Assembly: GCF_900187105.1 (NCBI RefSeq)
Contig: NZ_LT906482.1
Location: forward strand, 310,001 to 374,000
DNA from: Eikenella corrodens
GTDB lineage: Bacteria; Pseudomonadota; Gammaproteobacteria; Burkholderiales; Neisseriaceae
Direction: 5' to 3'
Length of the DNA: 64,000 nucleotides
The position numbers and the translations under genes are program-made. Under the pieces are notes generated by a model that worked only from the letters and a program-made list of their open reading frames with translations, made no database searches and was not told the origin of the DNA. The stretch's first letter is position 1; each line of letters starts with the position of its first letter. Below are positions 63,209 through 64,000 of the stretch, piece after piece.

Positions 63209-64000
63209 TCCAGCTGCCGAAATCGTATACCCCCAACGAATGGGATAGCCAACTCGACCGCTTGCCTTCGCTGATGAACATCGCCCGCGTGAGCCTCTTG
63301 CTCTCGCTGCTCACCTTCCACGTGTTGGTAAACGCCTACGGCTCGAATGTGGGCATGGCCAAGTTGGCTTCGATGCCCATTTTCGGTAGTCGCTTCTATA
63401 TCTGGGCGGCGGTGTATGGCGGGTTGATTGTGTTCAGTATGGTTTTTCCCAACTGGCAACAACAGAAAAACAACCTGCCCAACATCAGCGCGGTGGTCGA
63501 TATCACCATGATGGTGATACTGATGCACCTGGCCGGCGGCATTTCTTCCGGCTTCGGCATCCTAATCTTGCCTTTTATCGGCGTGTCCTGCCTGCTCAGC
63601 CACGGCCGTTATCCGCTCTTGTATGCCTCCTATGTTGCCCTCTTGCTATTGATCGGTACTTGGCTAAACTATTGGCCGTTTGAAGCCAACAGCCAGGCCG
63701 GCAGCAATGCGATTATCCACACTATCGTGCTCTCGGCAGTGGGCTATCTGGTTGCACTGCTCACCTCGTTTTATGCCTCCTTCCTCAACCGCGCCGCCAA
63801 CACCCTGAGCAAACACCGCCGCGCTTTCGACCGCCTCAAAGGTCTAAACGAACTGGTGCTCAACCATGTGGCCGAGGCCGTGGTGGTGGTGGACACCGGC
63901 TGCCGTATCTGGCTGATGAACCGCCAAGCCGGCCTCTATTTTCCTTATGTAAAGCTCGACCGACATGAAGAAATGTTCACCCTTTTGGTGAAGCGCTGGC
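63205..64000 (+). CDS. Membrane sensor histidine kinase, PilS-like (partial, cut by window edge)
   Basis: The 265-residue visible part has six membrane spans (residues about 25-200) and then a coiled region and the start of a PAS domain ([21 protein letters not shown]). This matches PilS/NtrY-like sensor kinases; the histidine and ATPase domains would lie beyond the window. The ATG at 63205 overlaps the parC stop by 4 bases (ATGA), so the two are coupled. GGAGGG lies upstream. Confidence 0.85.
   Translation, partial: MIQLPKSYTPNEWDSQLDRLPSLMNIARVSLLLSLLTFHVLVNAYGSNVGMAKLASMPIFGSRFYIWAAVYGGLIVFSMVFPNWQQQKNNLPNISAVVDITMMVILMHLAGGISSGFGILILPFIGVSCLLSHGRYPLLYASYVALLLLIGTWLNYWPFEANSQAGSNAIIHTIVLSAVGYLVALLTSFYASFLNRAANTLSKHRRAFDRLKGLNELVLNHVAEAVVVVDTGCRIWLMNRQAGLYFPYVKLDRHEEMFTLLVKRW

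Noticed and set aside
62773-63528. A 251-codon minus-strand frame at the parC end
   Set aside because: It overlaps parC and the sensor kinase, both well supported, and shows no family features.

Overview
The window is almost certainly from an Eikenella species (Neisseriaceae, Betaproteobacteria). The strongest evidence is the 12-mer AGGCTACCTGAA and its complement TTCAGGTAGCCT, which occurs about 70 times by eye. This is the Eikenella dialect (eikDUS) of the neisserial DNA uptake sequence. Other neisserial marks agree: an IS1016-type insertion sequence, two 104-bp Correia-like elements, and gene families typical of Neisseriaceae. The sequence is GC-rich with dense coding. Many uptake sequences lie in inverted pairs just after genes, where they look like transcription terminators.

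Layout. 1-6.2 kb: end of an AI-2E family permease, a DUF1853 protein, a UbiD/UbiX-type decarboxylase pair, a DUF554 membrane protein and a YhbP-like protein. 6.2-7.9 kb: a LysR regulator gene cut by an IS1016-like element with a clean 8-bp target duplication. 8-12.2 kb: CcoI-type copper ATPase and a DASS dicarboxylate transporter. 12.3-24.3 kb: small secreted protein, prfC, xseA, a heavy-metal-domain-like peptide without its cysteines, sdaA behind a Correia-like element, a UbiB-like kinase, an NlpC/P60 hydrolase and leuS. 24.3-27.4 kb: a candidate small RNA and an incomplete, probably regulatory phosphotransferase operon (EIIA, HPr, Enzyme I). 27.6-31.5 kb: DUF456, suhB, a membrane protein, and a divergent LysR/LysE pair. 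31.5-35.5 kb: a cluster of uptake sequences, a MITE-like inverted repeat and the pqiABC lipid-transport operon. 35.8-39 kb: nitroreductase, beta carbonic anhydrase, hemerythrin and a BamE-OmpA lipoprotein.

39.1-50.1 kb holds one 3686-residue trimeric autotransporter adhesin, built largely from long, nearly identical in-frame repeats (1287 and 2049 bp). It has no uptake sequence inside and a perfect FNR-type palindrome just upstream. 50.2-53.1 kb: an AT-rich leader region, a small HTH-like gene, an orphan KAS III-like enzyme, tRNA-Leu(CAA) and the second Correia-like element. 53.1-64 kb: an SCO protein, a NYN/OST-HTH protein, trpG, yqeY, an ankyrin protein flanked by duplicated terminator modules, trpD, a BtrH-domain protein, an O6-alkylguanine-DNA methyltransferase, a SemiSWEET gene with a premature stop, parC and the start of a membrane sensor kinase.

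Functional links. CcoI and SCO both serve copper delivery to cytochrome oxidase. trpG and trpD belong to tryptophan synthesis. PqiABC, the BamE-OmpA lipoprotein and the adhesin are envelope functions. The KAS III-like and BtrH-domain proteins may share a lipid or polyketide pathway, but this is inference. The most promising leads are the candidate sRNA, the Correia-like elements outside Neisseria, the repeat-built adhesin with its FNR site, and the use of uptake sequences as stop codons and terminators.
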